Positions 1 to 7,313 are shown, counted from the stretch's first letter. The stretch is 64,000 nt of DNA from Paenibacillus sp. J23TS9 (GCF_018403225.1 NZ_BOSG01000001.1:186001-250000); one strand, 5' to 3'. Translations and numbers: made by a program. The notes: generated from the sequence alone by a model not told the origin.

Positions 1-4
1 GATT

Positions 5-220
5 GTGAGAGACGAAGTTCCTCTCTTTGTGGAAGAATTACAGAGCGAAGGCTTTCCCAAATGGAGAGAGGGCAGTGACAGCTTTGTTCCGGTTGGGGAT
101 GAGCATGGGTTGTTCATCATCGTGAAAAAAGATCGGCGTTGGTACTTTGCCGAAAAGGATTCGGAGATTTTCCCAGTAACCGTATGTGTGTCGGGGCATG
201 GGACTATGAATTTTAACTGA
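5..220 (+). CDS. hypothetical protein, possibly 5'-partial
   Basis: The frame is open to the left edge of the window, so the GTG at 5 may be internal and the gene may begin upstream. The visible 71 residues are mostly charged and aromatic with no membrane segment. I do not recognise the family. The stop is followed directly by a hairpin and T-tract, which marks it as the last gene of its transcript, upstream of the split sigK gene. Confidence 0.45.
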   Translation: MRDEVPLFVEELQSEGFPKWREGSDSFVPVGDEHGLFIIVKKDRRWYFAEKDSEIFPVTVCVSGHGTMNFN

Positions 221-228
221 GGTTTCTT

Positions 229-271
229 AATAAGTGCACTTATGCGTGAGCATGGTTGCGCTTATTTTTTT
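229..271 (+). terminator. rho-independent terminator
   Basis: A 9-bp stem (AATAAGTGC paired with GCGCTTATT, one G-T pair) with a long loop is followed by five T residues. It lies just after the preceding stop codon and isolates the sigK promoter region. Confidence 0.5.
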
Positions 272-357
272 GCAGCTATATGCTGAACCTCTCTGAACGG
301 CAATTTGAAGACTGTTTCGAAAATCAACATGATGTGCTAAAAATTGCCCGTACAGGC

Positions 358-385
358 ACAGTTGGGTCATCGCCTACATAGAATG
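358..385 (+). promoter_or_regulatory. candidate sigma-K (or sigma-E) promoter of sigK
   Basis: AC at 358-359, a 17-base spacer, then CATA at 377-380 with a T at 384. This is close to the sigma-K pattern AC-N17-CATAnnnTA, and the CATA -10 is also shared with sigma-E. It lies 78 bases before the sigK start, where autoregulation by mother-cell sigma factors is expected from B. subtilis. The match is by eye and imperfect (TGA instead of TA at the end of the -10). Confidence 0.4.
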
Positions 386-462
386 AACAGACCGCACTTG
401 TCAGCGTGGAGTCATCGAGATGAAATAGCGGTGCCTAGTCATTCAGCAGGAGGTGTCATCTT

Positions 463-672
463 ATGCCTGGATTATTCAGCTTTATTGCCCTGTTTATCAA
501 AGAACTAACGCTGCTGGTATCTTATGTAAAAAATAATGCTTTTCCTCAGCCGCTGACGGAAAAAGAGGAGAGCAAATACCTTCAGTTAATGGCCGAAGGA
601 GACGCCCATGCCCGTAATATGCTGATCGAGCATAATTTGCGGCTGGTGGCACACATTGTCAAAATGTTATAG
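463..672 (+). CDS. sigK: RNA polymerase sigma-K factor, N-terminal segment (split gene)
   Basis: This encodes the first part of pro-sigma-K, the late mother-cell sigma factor for coat and cortex genes. A strong AGGAGGTG site precedes the ATG at 463. Residues 1-20 are a hydrophobic pro-sequence, and the following [11 protein letters not shown] matches the region around the B. subtilis SpoIVFB processing site. Residues 50-66 contain the conserved [18 protein letters not shown] block of sigma region 2. The frame runs from the core into foreign DNA after base 662 and stops 10 bases later. Joined to 11790-12291 it gives a 233-residue protein that is collinear with B. subtilis SigK. Alone it lacks the rest of region 2 and regions 3-4 and should be inactive. 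Confidence 0.95.
   Translation: MPGLFSFIALFIKELTLLVSYVKNNAFPQPLTEKEESKYLQLMAEGDAHARNMLIEHNLRLVAHIVKML
651..662 (+). repeat. left recombination repeat of the sigK element
   Basis: The 12-base core ACACATTGTCAA also occurs in direct orientation at 11778-11789. Joining 1-662 to 11790 onward restores the sigK frame ([14 protein letters not shown]), which identifies the two copies as the crossover region for the serine recombinase encoded at the right end. Confidence 0.9.
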
Positions 673-862
673 TCACAAAACAAGGTAACGAAAATGATAA
701 TGCTCTTGTGTGTATAACATCGATATTCAGGCTTTCTTCACATAAAACCGGAAGTACAATACCACGGAATATCGAAGAAGTTTGTAGAGAAGCTGTAATG
801 AAATAAATCAAACTTTGGCTATGTTCAACTAATTATTATGAGTGAGGAGGAGGGGCGTTGAC

Positions 863-1441
863 ATGAGCATGAACATATTTAAAGCTCGGAAAGGATCAAA
901 GGTCCGCTTTACTGGTCAGGGAGGATGGGGCGGTGAGGCTGAACTAGCATCTAAGAAGTTAACAGAGGGTACAGAGTATATTATTGATCGTGTTGAAATT
1001 TATCAATCTTCCACCGATGTCTATTTAGAGGGTTTCGGAGATTACGGGTTCAACAGTGTCCATTTTACAGATGTCTTTGAAACAAAGGACGGTATCGAAT
1101 ACGGAAAAATCTGCGATCTGACAAATGCTGATTTCACACATTTTGTGATGGATGAAATTGAGAATGTAACCAGACTTCGCGAGTTGGAACGTGTGGTTAT
1201 CTCCATTGACGACTTTGGGTGTGATCCCGACGAAAGTGAAGAGATCGACGCACCAACTATTGTAGTAGATGTTAAGGTACGTGGCGCTCTCTGGACGTTC
1301 TGGTTTGATACAGACGAAGGTAAGTATGATTATGATGTCTTGAACGATAGGACAGTGGAGCGATATCTTGCCATCAAGTCCGGGAATGAACCTGAATTGC
1401 CGAGTATTTATACTTATAGGCCGAAAGAAGAGCTGATATAA
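863..1441 (+). CDS. hypothetical mobile-element protein
   Basis: A protein of 192 residues starting at the ATG at 863, which follows a GAGGAGGAGGGG ribosome site. An in-frame GTG at 842 lies before that site and is less likely. Residues 1-65 (KARKGSKVRFTGQGGWGGE and onward to SFNSVHF-like FNSVHFTDVFE) resemble a small phage-type protein family with a SH3-like beta pattern. The remainder is acidic and rich in beta-forming residues. No catalytic motif is visible. It is the first intact gene of the element. Function unknown. Confidence 0.75.
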   Translation: MSMNIFKARKGSKVRFTGQGGWGGEAELASKKLTEGTEYIIDRVEIYQSSTDVYLEGFGDYGFNSVHFTDVFETKDGIEYGKICDLTNADFTHFVMDEIENVTRLRELERVVISIDDFGCDPDESEEIDAPTIVVDVKVRGALWTFWFDTDEGKYDYDVLNDRTVERYLAIKSGNEPELPSIYTYRPKEELI

Positions 1442-1480
1442 TTAATGGCAATGGAAATGAATCAGGTGGGGAGAGGTTGA

Positions 1481-1582
1481 AGGGCTGTAGGTTGGGAAGA
1501 ATGGAAGGAACGCAGGGCGTTTGTTGAAAAACGGAAAATGGAACAGAAGAAAAAAATGCGTGACTTACTGGAGTCTGTATAA
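1481..1582 (+). pseudogene. orphan 3' end of a small charged protein
   Basis: An open frame without a usable start codon encodes 33 residues with coding-like, highly charged composition (GWEEWKERRAFVEKRK followed by MEQKKKMRDLLESV). A stop codon lies just upstream in the same frame. It looks like the C-terminus of a small phage gene whose 5' end was lost or frameshifted. It is short, so chance cannot be excluded. Confidence 0.25.
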
Positions 1583-1656
1583 GCAGTCCGCATGATTGCG
1601 CCCTGTCCTAGTTTAATCTCATCGCCTGTAGCTCCAGGAGCATCTTCAACGTCGAT

Positions 1657-1713
1657 AAAAACCAAAAACGGCCTCTGTTCACCTCGATGGCGAAGAGGAC
1701 GTTTTTTGGTTTT
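1657..1713. terminator. bidirectional terminator
   Basis: Long inverted repeat: AAAACCAAAAACGGCCTCT on the left pairs with AGAGGACGTTTTTTGGTTTT on the right apart from one bulge and one mismatch, and both flanks are A/T tracts. It separates the rightward gene at 863-1441 from the leftward gene ending at 1741. Confidence 0.65.
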
Positions 1714-1740
1714 CTTTAATTTTCTCGAGATTTTGCCCTC

Positions 1741-1938
1741 TTAGCCGTGTTTTGTGATTTTTTTGAACAACCTTATAATTAAGAATATAAGAGCAGTAAG
1801 AATAAAGGATGTTACAAGACACAATAAGATTGTAGCTATAATTTCAAATGTTGTGGGTTCTAGAAGCTGCGCTGCGAAAAACAATAAAAACAAAAATGCG
1901 ATACAAATATAGGTTATCCAAAATGCTTTTTTAAACAT
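1741..1938 (-). CDS. small membrane protein
   Basis: A 65-residue protein with two hydrophobic helices (about residues 6-25 and 32-55) and a basic C-terminus (RLFKKITKHG). A GAGGAGGG site precedes the ATG on the minus strand. It is last in a leftward pair behind the secreted protein gene at 2040-2822, but a terminator separates the two. No family recognised. It could be an immunity or accessory membrane protein of the element. Confidence 0.65.
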   Translation of the reverse strand: MFKKAFWITYICIAFLFLLFFAAQLLEPTTFEIIATILLCLVTSFILTALIFLIIRLFKKITKHG

Positions 1939-1996
1939 CGTAAATTAATTCCCTCCTCACACTCTCATTAAAATAATTATACATTCCCGGAGGTTT

Positions 1997-2026
1997 AAAA
2001 AAAAGTGGGGCGATAATTCGCCCCAC
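1997..2026 (-). terminator. rho-independent terminator
   Basis: On the minus strand a 9-bp perfect GC-rich stem (GTGGGGCGA / TCGCCCCAC) with a 4-base loop is followed by eight T residues. It lies immediately after the gene ending at 2040. Confidence 0.85.
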
Positions 2027-2039
2027 CTCCTAAACCTAA

Positions 2040-2822
2040 CTAAAAATTATTACTTGTTGAGACTGAGCAATCCTTATGAATTATTACTTGGTGCTTAATA
2101 AATTTATCTTGTATAACTATCCCCACTCCCTCAACTTCAAATCCGTAGTGGAAGTTTCCTTGGACATAAGCACCGTAATCAGTTTGGTAGAAAGCTTGCT
2201 TCTCAAATTTCCAGTCACTTACTTGCCAAACTGATAAAAATCCTCGTTCATAAAAACCCTTATCAATTCCAGTAGGACTAGCCTTTGTACCGTCACAATA
2301 ACACTCAATTCCAACCGCAATAGTAAATAATTTCATTCCAACAATAGAATAGTAATCTTTAGTAGATTGTCCCCATTTTGTATATGTAGCCAGAGTGCTA
2401 TTAGAAACTGGTTCCATCGTAGTTTTTGTTATAGAAAGAGTTCCATCATCATATGTTGTCAAAATTGTCTTTGCATCAATTTCAATACTTTTTAGAGCAA
2501 CCTCTTCTTTTGGTTTTTGACTGAGGATGTTCAATTTTTTACTTTTCTGATTAAAATAAGTCTTTAATTCATCATTATTCTTGAGGGTGTCTTGGCTTAA
2601 AAAATCCGAAACAGATTTAGAGACATCCTCATGATTATTAGATTTAACATAGTCAGCTAGTCTATCGAGTTGGTCGATATAAAGGTTGTTGATCTCATCC
2701 TGACTAACAGCAACATTGCTGCTTTCTTCTACTTCTTGAGGGACAACACTAGAAGCTGATGCTACTCCCACACTACTAAATAATAAAAACGTGGAAAAGA
2801 TAATGGGTAATAATTTTTTCAT
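2040..2822 (-). CDS. secreted protein, unknown function
   Basis: A 260-residue protein with a clear signal peptide: KK at the N-terminus, a hydrophobic core to about residue 20, and an ASA-type cleavage site near residues 22-24. A helical, acidic region (25-110) precedes a beta-rich C-terminal half with tyrosine-rich strands. The only cysteines are two near residues 174-176 (ECYC) and one near the C-terminus. The ribosome site is AAAGGAGGA. Not recognised. The architecture (secreted, lysine-rich linker, beta domain) is common for Gram-positive exported proteins carried by mobile elements. Confidence 0.75.
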   Translation of the reverse strand: MKKLLPIIFSTFLLFSSVGVASASSVVPQEVEESSNVAVSQDEINNLYIDQLDRLADYVKSNNHEDVSKSVSDFLSQDTLKNNDELKTYFNQKSKKLNILSQKPKEEVALKSIEIDAKTILTTYDDGTLSITKTTMEPVSNSTLATYTKWGQSTKDYYSIVGMKLFTIAVGIECYCDGTKASPTGIDKGFYERGFLSVWQVSDWKFEKQAFYQTDYGAYVQGNFHYGFEVEGVGIVIQDKFIKHQVIIHKDCSVSTSNNF

Positions 2823-3040
2823 ATAAATCCTCCTTTTAGTATAATTTGGCTAAATTACTAACCCGGATATAATCATACCATCATTTACCTATTAATCCAA
2901 CAAAAAATGATATTTTTAGATACCAACTTACTTTTTTAGTTTTAAAATTTGATATAAAGTGCTGCTATTGTCAGTTACCAGCGGATTCTTCGGAATGGAA
3001 ATAATTTTGGAAAAAGCGCTCATGAATATTGCAGATAGCA

Positions 3041-3279
3041 ATCTCTGATCGAGTTGGTATTGCTAAGCAGTCGCTGGGAAAAGGAAATAAGTTGAATACA
3101 AATAAGCCGGGTGAAACCGATCTTTATGGTTTGAAAGAAACAATTGCGAAAATATTGCGGGAAAATTGCGAAAAGCTTGTGAACCATTAGGTTTTAAACG
3201 TGATATATTTGTAACATGGAAAATTGAGAAGAGGACACCACAGGGGCATGAATGCCCCATCTACCAGGTCGGCCAATGA
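3041..3279 (+). pseudogene. frameshifted remnant, possibly an HTH regulator
   Basis: Two overlapping frames look coding but neither has a start. The first encodes ISDRVGIAKQSLGKGNK, which resembles the helix-turn-helix of XRE-type repressors. The second takes over near 3163 and encodes KLRKACEPLGFKRDIFVTWK plus a tail ending IYQVGQ at 3279. The most economical reading is a gene broken by at least one frameshift and a lost start. Low certainty. Confidence 0.3.
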
Positions 3280-3290
3280 GCCGGCCTTTT
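3267..3290 (+). terminator. probable terminator
   Basis: A 7-bp stem (GGTCGGC / GCCGGCC with one T-G pair) with a 6-base loop is followed by four T residues, overlapping the stop of the remnant above. Confidence 0.4.
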
Positions 3291-3490
3291 CCTATTGGTG
3301 GTGAAAGTTCCGACCTCGCCGATCCTGTCCACTGATAATATATTGTGTTCAAACTGTATTGTTGGAGGTGGGCTCATATGCAGGAGCTTGTCACAGGTTA
3401 CGTTTTACGTGGTTGAGTTTGTGGTGGGCTCCTTTCAAAAAGGAAAATCTCTCCTTGGTGTCGAAATGTGATGTCGAGGAGGTGATTGTA

Positions 3491-3736
3491 TTGGACGGAA
3501 AAGAAAGAATCGAGTTGAGGAGCAAACTTCTTCAGGAGCTATACGACATTTACTTTGAAAAAGATGGATCGGGTAAAAAGTATTCAAATGAAGATCTTCG
3601 GTCGGATAGCGAAACGAATCTGGCTTATGAATATCTTGAACAAAAGCACTTACTCGAAAAGAGATTTCCAGGTGGAAGATACACGGAATTTATCATTACA
3701 GCTCATGGAATCGATGAAGTTGAAAAAAACAGCTAA
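3491..3736 (+). CDS. hypothetical protein, small winged-helix-like
   Basis: 81 residues from the TTG at 3491, which has an excellent GAGGAGGTGA ribosome site 6 bases upstream. Longer in-frame versions start before that site and include non-coding-looking sequence. The pattern of helices plus a C-terminal TEFIITAHGIDEVE resembles a short winged-helix domain found in many Firmicute phage proteins. No enzymatic motif. It converges with the candidate toxin gene on the opposite strand. Confidence 0.6.
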   Translation: MDGKERIELRSKLLQELYDIYFEKDGSGKKYSNEDLRSDSETNLAYEYLEQKHLLEKRFPGGRYTEFIITAHGIDEVEKNS

Positions 3737-3760
3737 GCACCCCGAATGGGTGCTTTTTCT
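3735..3760 (+). terminator. rho-independent terminator
   Basis: AAGCACCC pairs with GGGTGCTT around a 4-base loop, followed by a T-rich run. It starts inside the stop codon of the upstream gene. Confidence 0.8.
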
Positions 3761-3769
3761 TTTGAAATG

Positions 3770-3796
3770 GCAAAAGCCCCTACATTCGTAGGAGCT
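3770..3796 (-). terminator. terminator of the small hydrophobic peptide gene
   Basis: On the minus strand AGCTCCTAC pairs with GTAGGGGCT (one mismatch) around a 4-base loop, then TTTT. The hairpin includes the stop codon of the peptide gene, giving a compact, stable 3' end of the kind seen in type I toxin mRNAs. Confidence 0.6.
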
Positions 3797-3878
3797 CCAG
3801 AATGTCGATGAAAAGGCTGATGAAAGCCAGTGCATCACCGACAGTGATGGTGAAATCGAATCGAATTCGACTTCTCAT
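3780..3878 (-). CDS. 32-residue hydrophobic peptide, candidate type I toxin
   Basis: ATG at 3878, stop TAG at 3782-3780, with a GGAGGAGTGAGG ribosome site. The peptide is a basic N-terminus, MRSRIRFDF, then a single hydrophobic segment TITVGDALAFISLFIDILEL. The pattern T-V-x-(D/E)-(A/S)-L followed by a membrane helix is reminiscent of the TxpA/BsrG/holin-like toxin peptides. B. subtilis skin carries such genes (txpA, bsrH). I see no certain antisense RNA promoter. The size, membrane character and terminator fused to the stop codon support a real gene. The toxin role is inference. Confidence 0.45.
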   Translation of the reverse strand: MRSRIRFDFTITVGDALAFISLFIDILELLRM

Positions 3879-4007
3879 TGCCTCACTCCTCCAGAGTGGT
3901 TTGCTTCAGGCTAGCAACCATCTCCCCATCCCGGGCAAGCCCTGAAACAGGGGCTGGTAGAGTTTGGAATATTATATCACAACTCTTAATATTTTGGAGG
4001 GAGTGAC

Positions 4008-4661
4008 GTGGCGACACATCGAGTTAAAAAGGCAGGGAAGGATCCGCCACCATTCACCCGGATCGACAACAGCATGCTGCATGATGAACGTCTCAGCTTC
4101 AAAGCTCGTGGCCTACTCGCCTACATGCTATCAAAGCCGGACACATTCCGGTTTTATCTGGACGAGCTGATCAAGCACACAACTGAGAAAAAGGATAGCA
4201 TCCGCACCGGCATGAAGGAGCTCGAGCAATTGGGGTACGTAAACAGATATCCGGTCAAAAATGAGCGTGGCAAGATCATGTCCTGGGAACTCGATATTTT
4301 TGAAAGCCCGTCATTACGTCCAGAATCGGGTTTTCCAGTTGTGGAAAATCCAACGCTAGTAACTAATGGATATATACTAACGAATGATAAAAGATTTAAT
4401 AAATACATCGCTTTTGAAAACATAGAGAATCCATACTTTAAAACCTATCTGAAACACTATGCTATGAATAAGAAAAAACAGCACATGAGAATTACAGAAG
4501 AGCAATATCAAACCATAGGTGAGCAGATCGATCAGTTGCAGTCTTTTGGAGTTACAGCAGAGGAATGGGAAGCTGAGATCATGGAGCATTTCAAAGAGCT
4601 GCCAAAGAGCAAACAATGGGAATATCATAGCGTTCCTACATGCTGCACCAAGGCGGTTTGA
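4008..4661 (+). CDS. DnaD-like/phage replication protein, frameshifted at the C-terminus
   Basis: GTG start with a GGAGGGA site. Residues 1-100 (RIDNSMLHDERLSFKARGLL, then a winged-helix with KHTTEKKDSIRTGMKEL) are typical of phage replisome-organiser or helix-turn-helix replication proteins. Residues 140-205 look like a degenerate DnaD-type helical domain. Near 4611-4613 an extra A in AAACAA shifts the frame. The alternative frame reads NNGNIIAFLHAAPRRFDVT to a stop at 4668-4670, which is the usual C-terminus of this family. The annotated protein (217 residues) therefore ends in a missense tail, from either a true mutation or a sequence error. Confidence 0.75.
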   Translation: MATHRVKKAGKDPPPFTRIDNSMLHDERLSFKARGLLAYMLSKPDTFRFYLDELIKHTTEKKDSIRTGMKELEQLGYVNRYPVKNERGKIMSWELDIFESPSLRPESGFPVVENPTLVTNGYILTNDKRFNKYIAFENIENPYFKTYLKHYAMNKKKQHMRITEEQYQTIGEQIDQLQSFGVTAEEWEAEIMEHFKELPKSKQWEYHSVPTCCTKAV

Positions 4662-4752
4662 TGTGACTTAAATAAAATGTGAAACCTAGAAAGAATGGCC
4701 GCCTAAGCCTGCTATAATATTCTTACATTCCACAATTTGGAGGTAAGATATT

Positions 4753-5067
4753 ATGGATCAACGCTATAAACTGCCCCATATCCTTGTGACCGAAGGTGAC
4801 CAAGAAAGTGGGTTCTATTCTGGAAAGCTCATCGAAGTTGAGAGCGACACAGAGGTTATATTTAAGCCAGTTGAAGATAACCACAAGAATGGACTACAGG
4901 AAATGAGACGTAAATGTGCCACTTACTTGAGAGGTAGAGGGTACCCTGTCGATTATTTAATTCAACATCACTGCATTAAGCCAGGAAGGTCGGAAAAAGA
5001 CAATCCTGTAGAAAATTGGACTCTATATGATCTTGAGGCCAAAACCAATAAGGATAGAAGTCGCTGA
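4753..5067 (+). CDS. hypothetical protein
   Basis: 104 residues, ATG preceded by GGAGGTAAG. Charged, soluble composition, with no cysteine pairs and no membrane segment. It lies behind the DnaD-like gene in the same direction and ends within a terminator stem. Family not recognised. Confidence 0.65.
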   Translation: MDQRYKLPHILVTEGDQESGFYSGKLIEVESDTEVIFKPVEDNHKNGLQEMRRKCATYLRGRGYPVDYLIQHHCIKPGRSEKDNPVENWTLYDLEAKTNKDRSR

Positions 5068-5090
5068 ATAAAACAGCGGCTTTTTTATTT
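5060..5090 (+). terminator. rho-independent terminator
   Basis: GTCGCTG pairs with CAGCGGC (one T-G pair) around a 7-base loop, then six T residues. It overlaps the stop codon of the preceding gene. Confidence 0.7.
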
Positions 5091-5109
5091 TTGGAAAGGA
5101 TTGATCCGT

Positions 5110-5199
5110 ATGAAATGGATTAAATGGTTGATCAAAAGAACATCTGCTGCATCAAAGCCACCACGTAATAGAAAGGAGCGACGACATGGAAATGAATGA
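5110..5199 (+). CDS. 29-residue basic peptide
   Basis: A short frame with a GGAAAGGA site before the ATG at 5110. It encodes MKWIKWLIKRTSAASK and a basic tail, and overlaps the next gene by 14 bases, as in coupled translation. It may be a small amphipathic or leader peptide. Too short for certainty. Confidence 0.3.
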   Translation: MKWIKWLIKRTSAASKPPRNRKERRHGNE

Positions 5200-5422
5200 A
5201 GTGTATCAAAGGGTCGACTGTAATGAATGTGACCAAGAGTTCGAGATCAAGGAGCTTCTGTCTCGCAGGTTAAACGACGGCATTGAGATGAACTATTTTG
5301 TTTGCCCTCATTGTCATCATGAATACACCAGCTTCTATACCAACACCGAGATCAGGTCTGAGCAGAAGAAGATTCAGACTCTGAGTCCGCTCCATCATAT
5401 ATACCTGGAATTGAGCTCGTGA
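5186..5422 (+). CDS. zinc-ribbon protein of phage/integrative-element type
   Basis: 78 residues with two CxxC knuckles (CNEC at about 12-15, CPHC at about 38-41) and the typical spacing and motif YFVCPHCHHEYTSFYTN of small phage zinc-ribbon proteins. The ribosome site is AAAGGAGCG. The C-terminal 16 residues are unlike the family, and in this region the +1 frame reads as the linker of the downstream S24 protein. The two genes may thus have been brought together by deletion. Confidence 0.65.
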   Translation: MEMNEVYQRVDCNECDQEFEIKELLSRRLNDGIEMNYFVCPHCHHEYTSFYTNTEIRSEQKKIQTLSPLHHIYLELSS

Positions 5423-5796
5423 AAATCCCGATATACGGTGAAATTAGAGCTGGGTATGGCTCACTTGCACAAGAGGACGTAGTTGGTTATGAATTCACCT
5501 CACGCGATTCCGTTGGAAACGGAGAGTACTTCTACTTGATCGTTAAAGGGGACAGCATGATAGACGAGGGTATTTATGAAGGAATGCGCGTTCTTGTCAG
5601 AAAGCAAAATCACTGCCAAAACGGAAAAATTGGCGTTGTTATTGTTGATGGTGATGAAGGGACTTTAAAGAGAGTTTATTATGAAGACGATACAATCGTC
5701 CTTCGAGCCTCAAACAAAAGAATACCGCCTCGCCCCTTCCCAATAGGTGATGTTCTTATTCAAGGACAAGTAACAAAGGTAGAATTTGATGTTTAA
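5419..5796 (+). CDS. S24/LexA-type autopeptidase domain without a DNA-binding domain
   Basis: 125 residues from the GTG at 5419. It carries the whole LexA/CI C-terminal fold: an AG pair at residues 11-12, nucleophile Ser46 in GDSMI, and Lys84 in GTLKR. Phage repressors of this family have an N-terminal helix-turn-helix of about 70 residues, which is missing. The frame is open upstream to 5362 (ending PGIELVKIPIYG) but has no start there. Most likely a truncated phage repressor, and loss of DNA binding would leave the element without SOS-responsive control. Confidence 0.75.
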   Translation: MKIPIYGEIRAGYGSLAQEDVVGYEFTSRDSVGNGEYFYLIVKGDSMIDEGIYEGMRVLVRKQNHCQNGKIGVVIVDGDEGTLKRVYYEDDTIVLRASNKRIPPRPFPIGDVLIQGQVTKVEFDV

Positions 5797-6217
5797 TTTA
5801 TCAGTCATATACGATTACAACTATGACGGAGTGTATCCTACTTGGATGGTAATAAAGCCAGAAAGCGGTTATATTAATTGGAGTGCTGAGACTCTCTATG
5901 TTCACATAGAAGCACCATTCCAGCGGCTTTCGAGGGATGAAATTAACGACTATGCTCTCGGACTTTCTATAGTACAGACTGACCTTGTCATGAGTGTGAA
6001 GCATCCTGATCATTTTGGCATTTATATGCCACGCGTAAAGAAAAGGCTTAATCAAATTAGAGGTGAACAGTACACACCATCGTTCCGTTTAGCAGATATC
6101 GAACATTTTATTGTTCAGATGTCTGATATTGAAATAGTTATGAATATGAGCATTTCAACGAGATTTGCTTTGAATAAGTTTAAGAGTCGGTCTCAAGTAG
6201 ATGAGACTGACTTTTAA
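5789..6217 (+). CDS. hypothetical protein
   Basis: 142 residues from the ATG at 5789, which overlaps the S24 gene by 8 bases (translational coupling; a TTG one codon earlier is possible). A mixed alpha/beta protein rich in aromatic residues with no recognisable motif. Function unknown. It is the last gene of the rightward cluster starting at 4753. Confidence 0.55.
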   Translation: MFNLSVIYDYNYDGVYPTWMVIKPESGYINWSAETLYVHIEAPFQRLSRDEINDYALGLSIVQTDLVMSVKHPDHFGIYMPRVKKRLNQIRGEQYTPSFRLADIEHFIVQMSDIEIVMNMSISTRFALNKFKSRSQVDETDF

Positions 6218-6307
6218 TTATTGAGCTATAGGTATTTGAATATAATAGTTAATAATTTTGCGTCACACGTCATAGGAGTCGAAATACATATCCAGTTCCA
6301 CCAACAC

Positions 6308-6340
6308 AAAAAGGCCACCGCAGATATCATCTGCGATGGC
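6308..6340. terminator. terminator, bidirectional
   Basis: A 12-bp stem (GCCACCGCAGAT / ATCTGCGATGGC, one mismatch) with a 3-base loop. On the minus strand it is followed by CTTTTTGTG, so it best terminates the leftward lipoprotein gene. The rightward side is only weakly T-rich. Confidence 0.7.
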
Positions 6341-6354
6341 TCAAGTAGTGCACC

Positions 6355-6657
6355 TTATTTTATAGGTTTTCCACCTAATTCATTGTATACTTCCTCAGCT
6401 TTCACCAGATCGTTCTTATCTAAAAGGTTAGCCAGTTCATCAAATTTGGTTGGATTACTTAGGCTCTCTCGATGTTCATGAATAAAATTAATTGCATCCT
6501 CCTTGGATTGATCTCCGAGATCATGAAATTTCAAGTATAGGTTTACTGCATCAAGAGCGAGGTCATCTATAGTTAACTCAGTTCTGTTGTCATTCCCCCC
6601 GCCACATCCACTTAGTACGATAATTAACATCGCCACTACTAAAACGCACCTTTTCAC
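6355..6657 (-). CDS. small lipoprotein
   Basis: 100 residues from a GTG start with a GGGGGA site. The N-terminus is a lipoprotein signal ending in the lipobox LSGC (Cys near 18) followed by GGG. The mature part is helical and acidic. Small lipoproteins in integrative elements sometimes act in exclusion or immunity, but nothing here proves that. It is adjacent to the replication-relaxation gene on the same strand. Confidence 0.7.
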   Translation of the reverse strand: MKRCVLVVAMLIIVLSGCGGGNDNRTELTIDDLALDAVNLYLKFHDLGDQSKEDAINFIHEHRESLSNPTKFDELANLLDKNDLVKAEEVYNELGGKPIK

Positions 6658-6713
6658 TTACATCCCCCTTGATCTGCTCTTATTCCTAAAGTTTACCATC
6701 TTGGATATATTGA

Positions 6714-7313
6714 TCAAGTCCTAATTCGTCTGATCATTTCCTCTACCGAACTCTGAAATAACTTGAATGGGCGCCCCTCAACCTTGTACCGTCCCACTCC
6801 TACAATCCAAAGATATGGAAACACCTTCTTACCCACCGGCTGCCACGGCTCATTTCCCCACGCACCGTTGATAAAATACTGCTCGTATCGATTCAACTTC
6901 TCTGACATGACTCGATCCGTATAATGTGTCCTCTGGATCTCTACAAACCATGGAGTTGCCTTCCAAATCATAAAGATGTCTGGCTCTGGCATCCCTTTCC
7001 CGTATTTAGGTTCAACGGTAAACACCCGAGGTTGCTCAGCCCTTCGTACCTGCTTATAGAAGTCTGCGATAGCGAGGAAATGATTGATCTTCTGGGAGTC
7101 CGTCTTGATCGTACGTTCTGCTGGAAAATAGATACACTTCCGTCGCTCAGTCGAGCACTTGATCAGGCCGTCCCGCCGCAGCCGCTTTAGGACCATGTTC
7201 GCGTGAGTTACCGGATGCTTGGTATATGCAAAATGAAGGTCGGCAATGTCGTCCCGGGACAAGCATCGGAACCGCTCCAAATCAGCCAGAATGGCCTTGT
7301 CTCGTGCAATCAT
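6714..7313 (-). CDS. replication-relaxation family protein
   Basis: 199 residues. An N-terminal winged helix (LERFRCLSRDDIADLHF, then a second helix ending VLKRLRRDGLIK) is followed by an alpha/beta domain with EPDIFMIW and FVEIQRTHYTDRVMSEKLNRY, typical of the replication-relaxation (PF13814-type) proteins of plasmids and integrative elements. The ATG overlaps the natural stop of the upstream FtsK-type gene as ATGA, showing one former operon. This protein probably served replication or mobilisation of the ancestral element. Confidence 0.8.
   Translation of the reverse strand: MIARDKAILADLERFRCLSRDDIADLHFAYTKHPVTHANMVLKRLRRDGLIKCSTERRKCIYFPAERTIKTDSQKINHFLAIADFYKQVRRAEQPRVFTVEPKYGKGMPEPDIFMIWKATPWFVEIQRTHYTDRVMSEKLNRYEQYFINGAWGNEPWQPVGKKVFPYLWIVGVGRYKVEGRPFKLFQSSVEEMIRRIRT

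Noticed and set aside
1462..1665. Leftward frame of 67 codons
   Set aside because: No ribosome site, unlikely composition, and it runs through the terminator hairpin; the opposite strand shows the more coding-like end.
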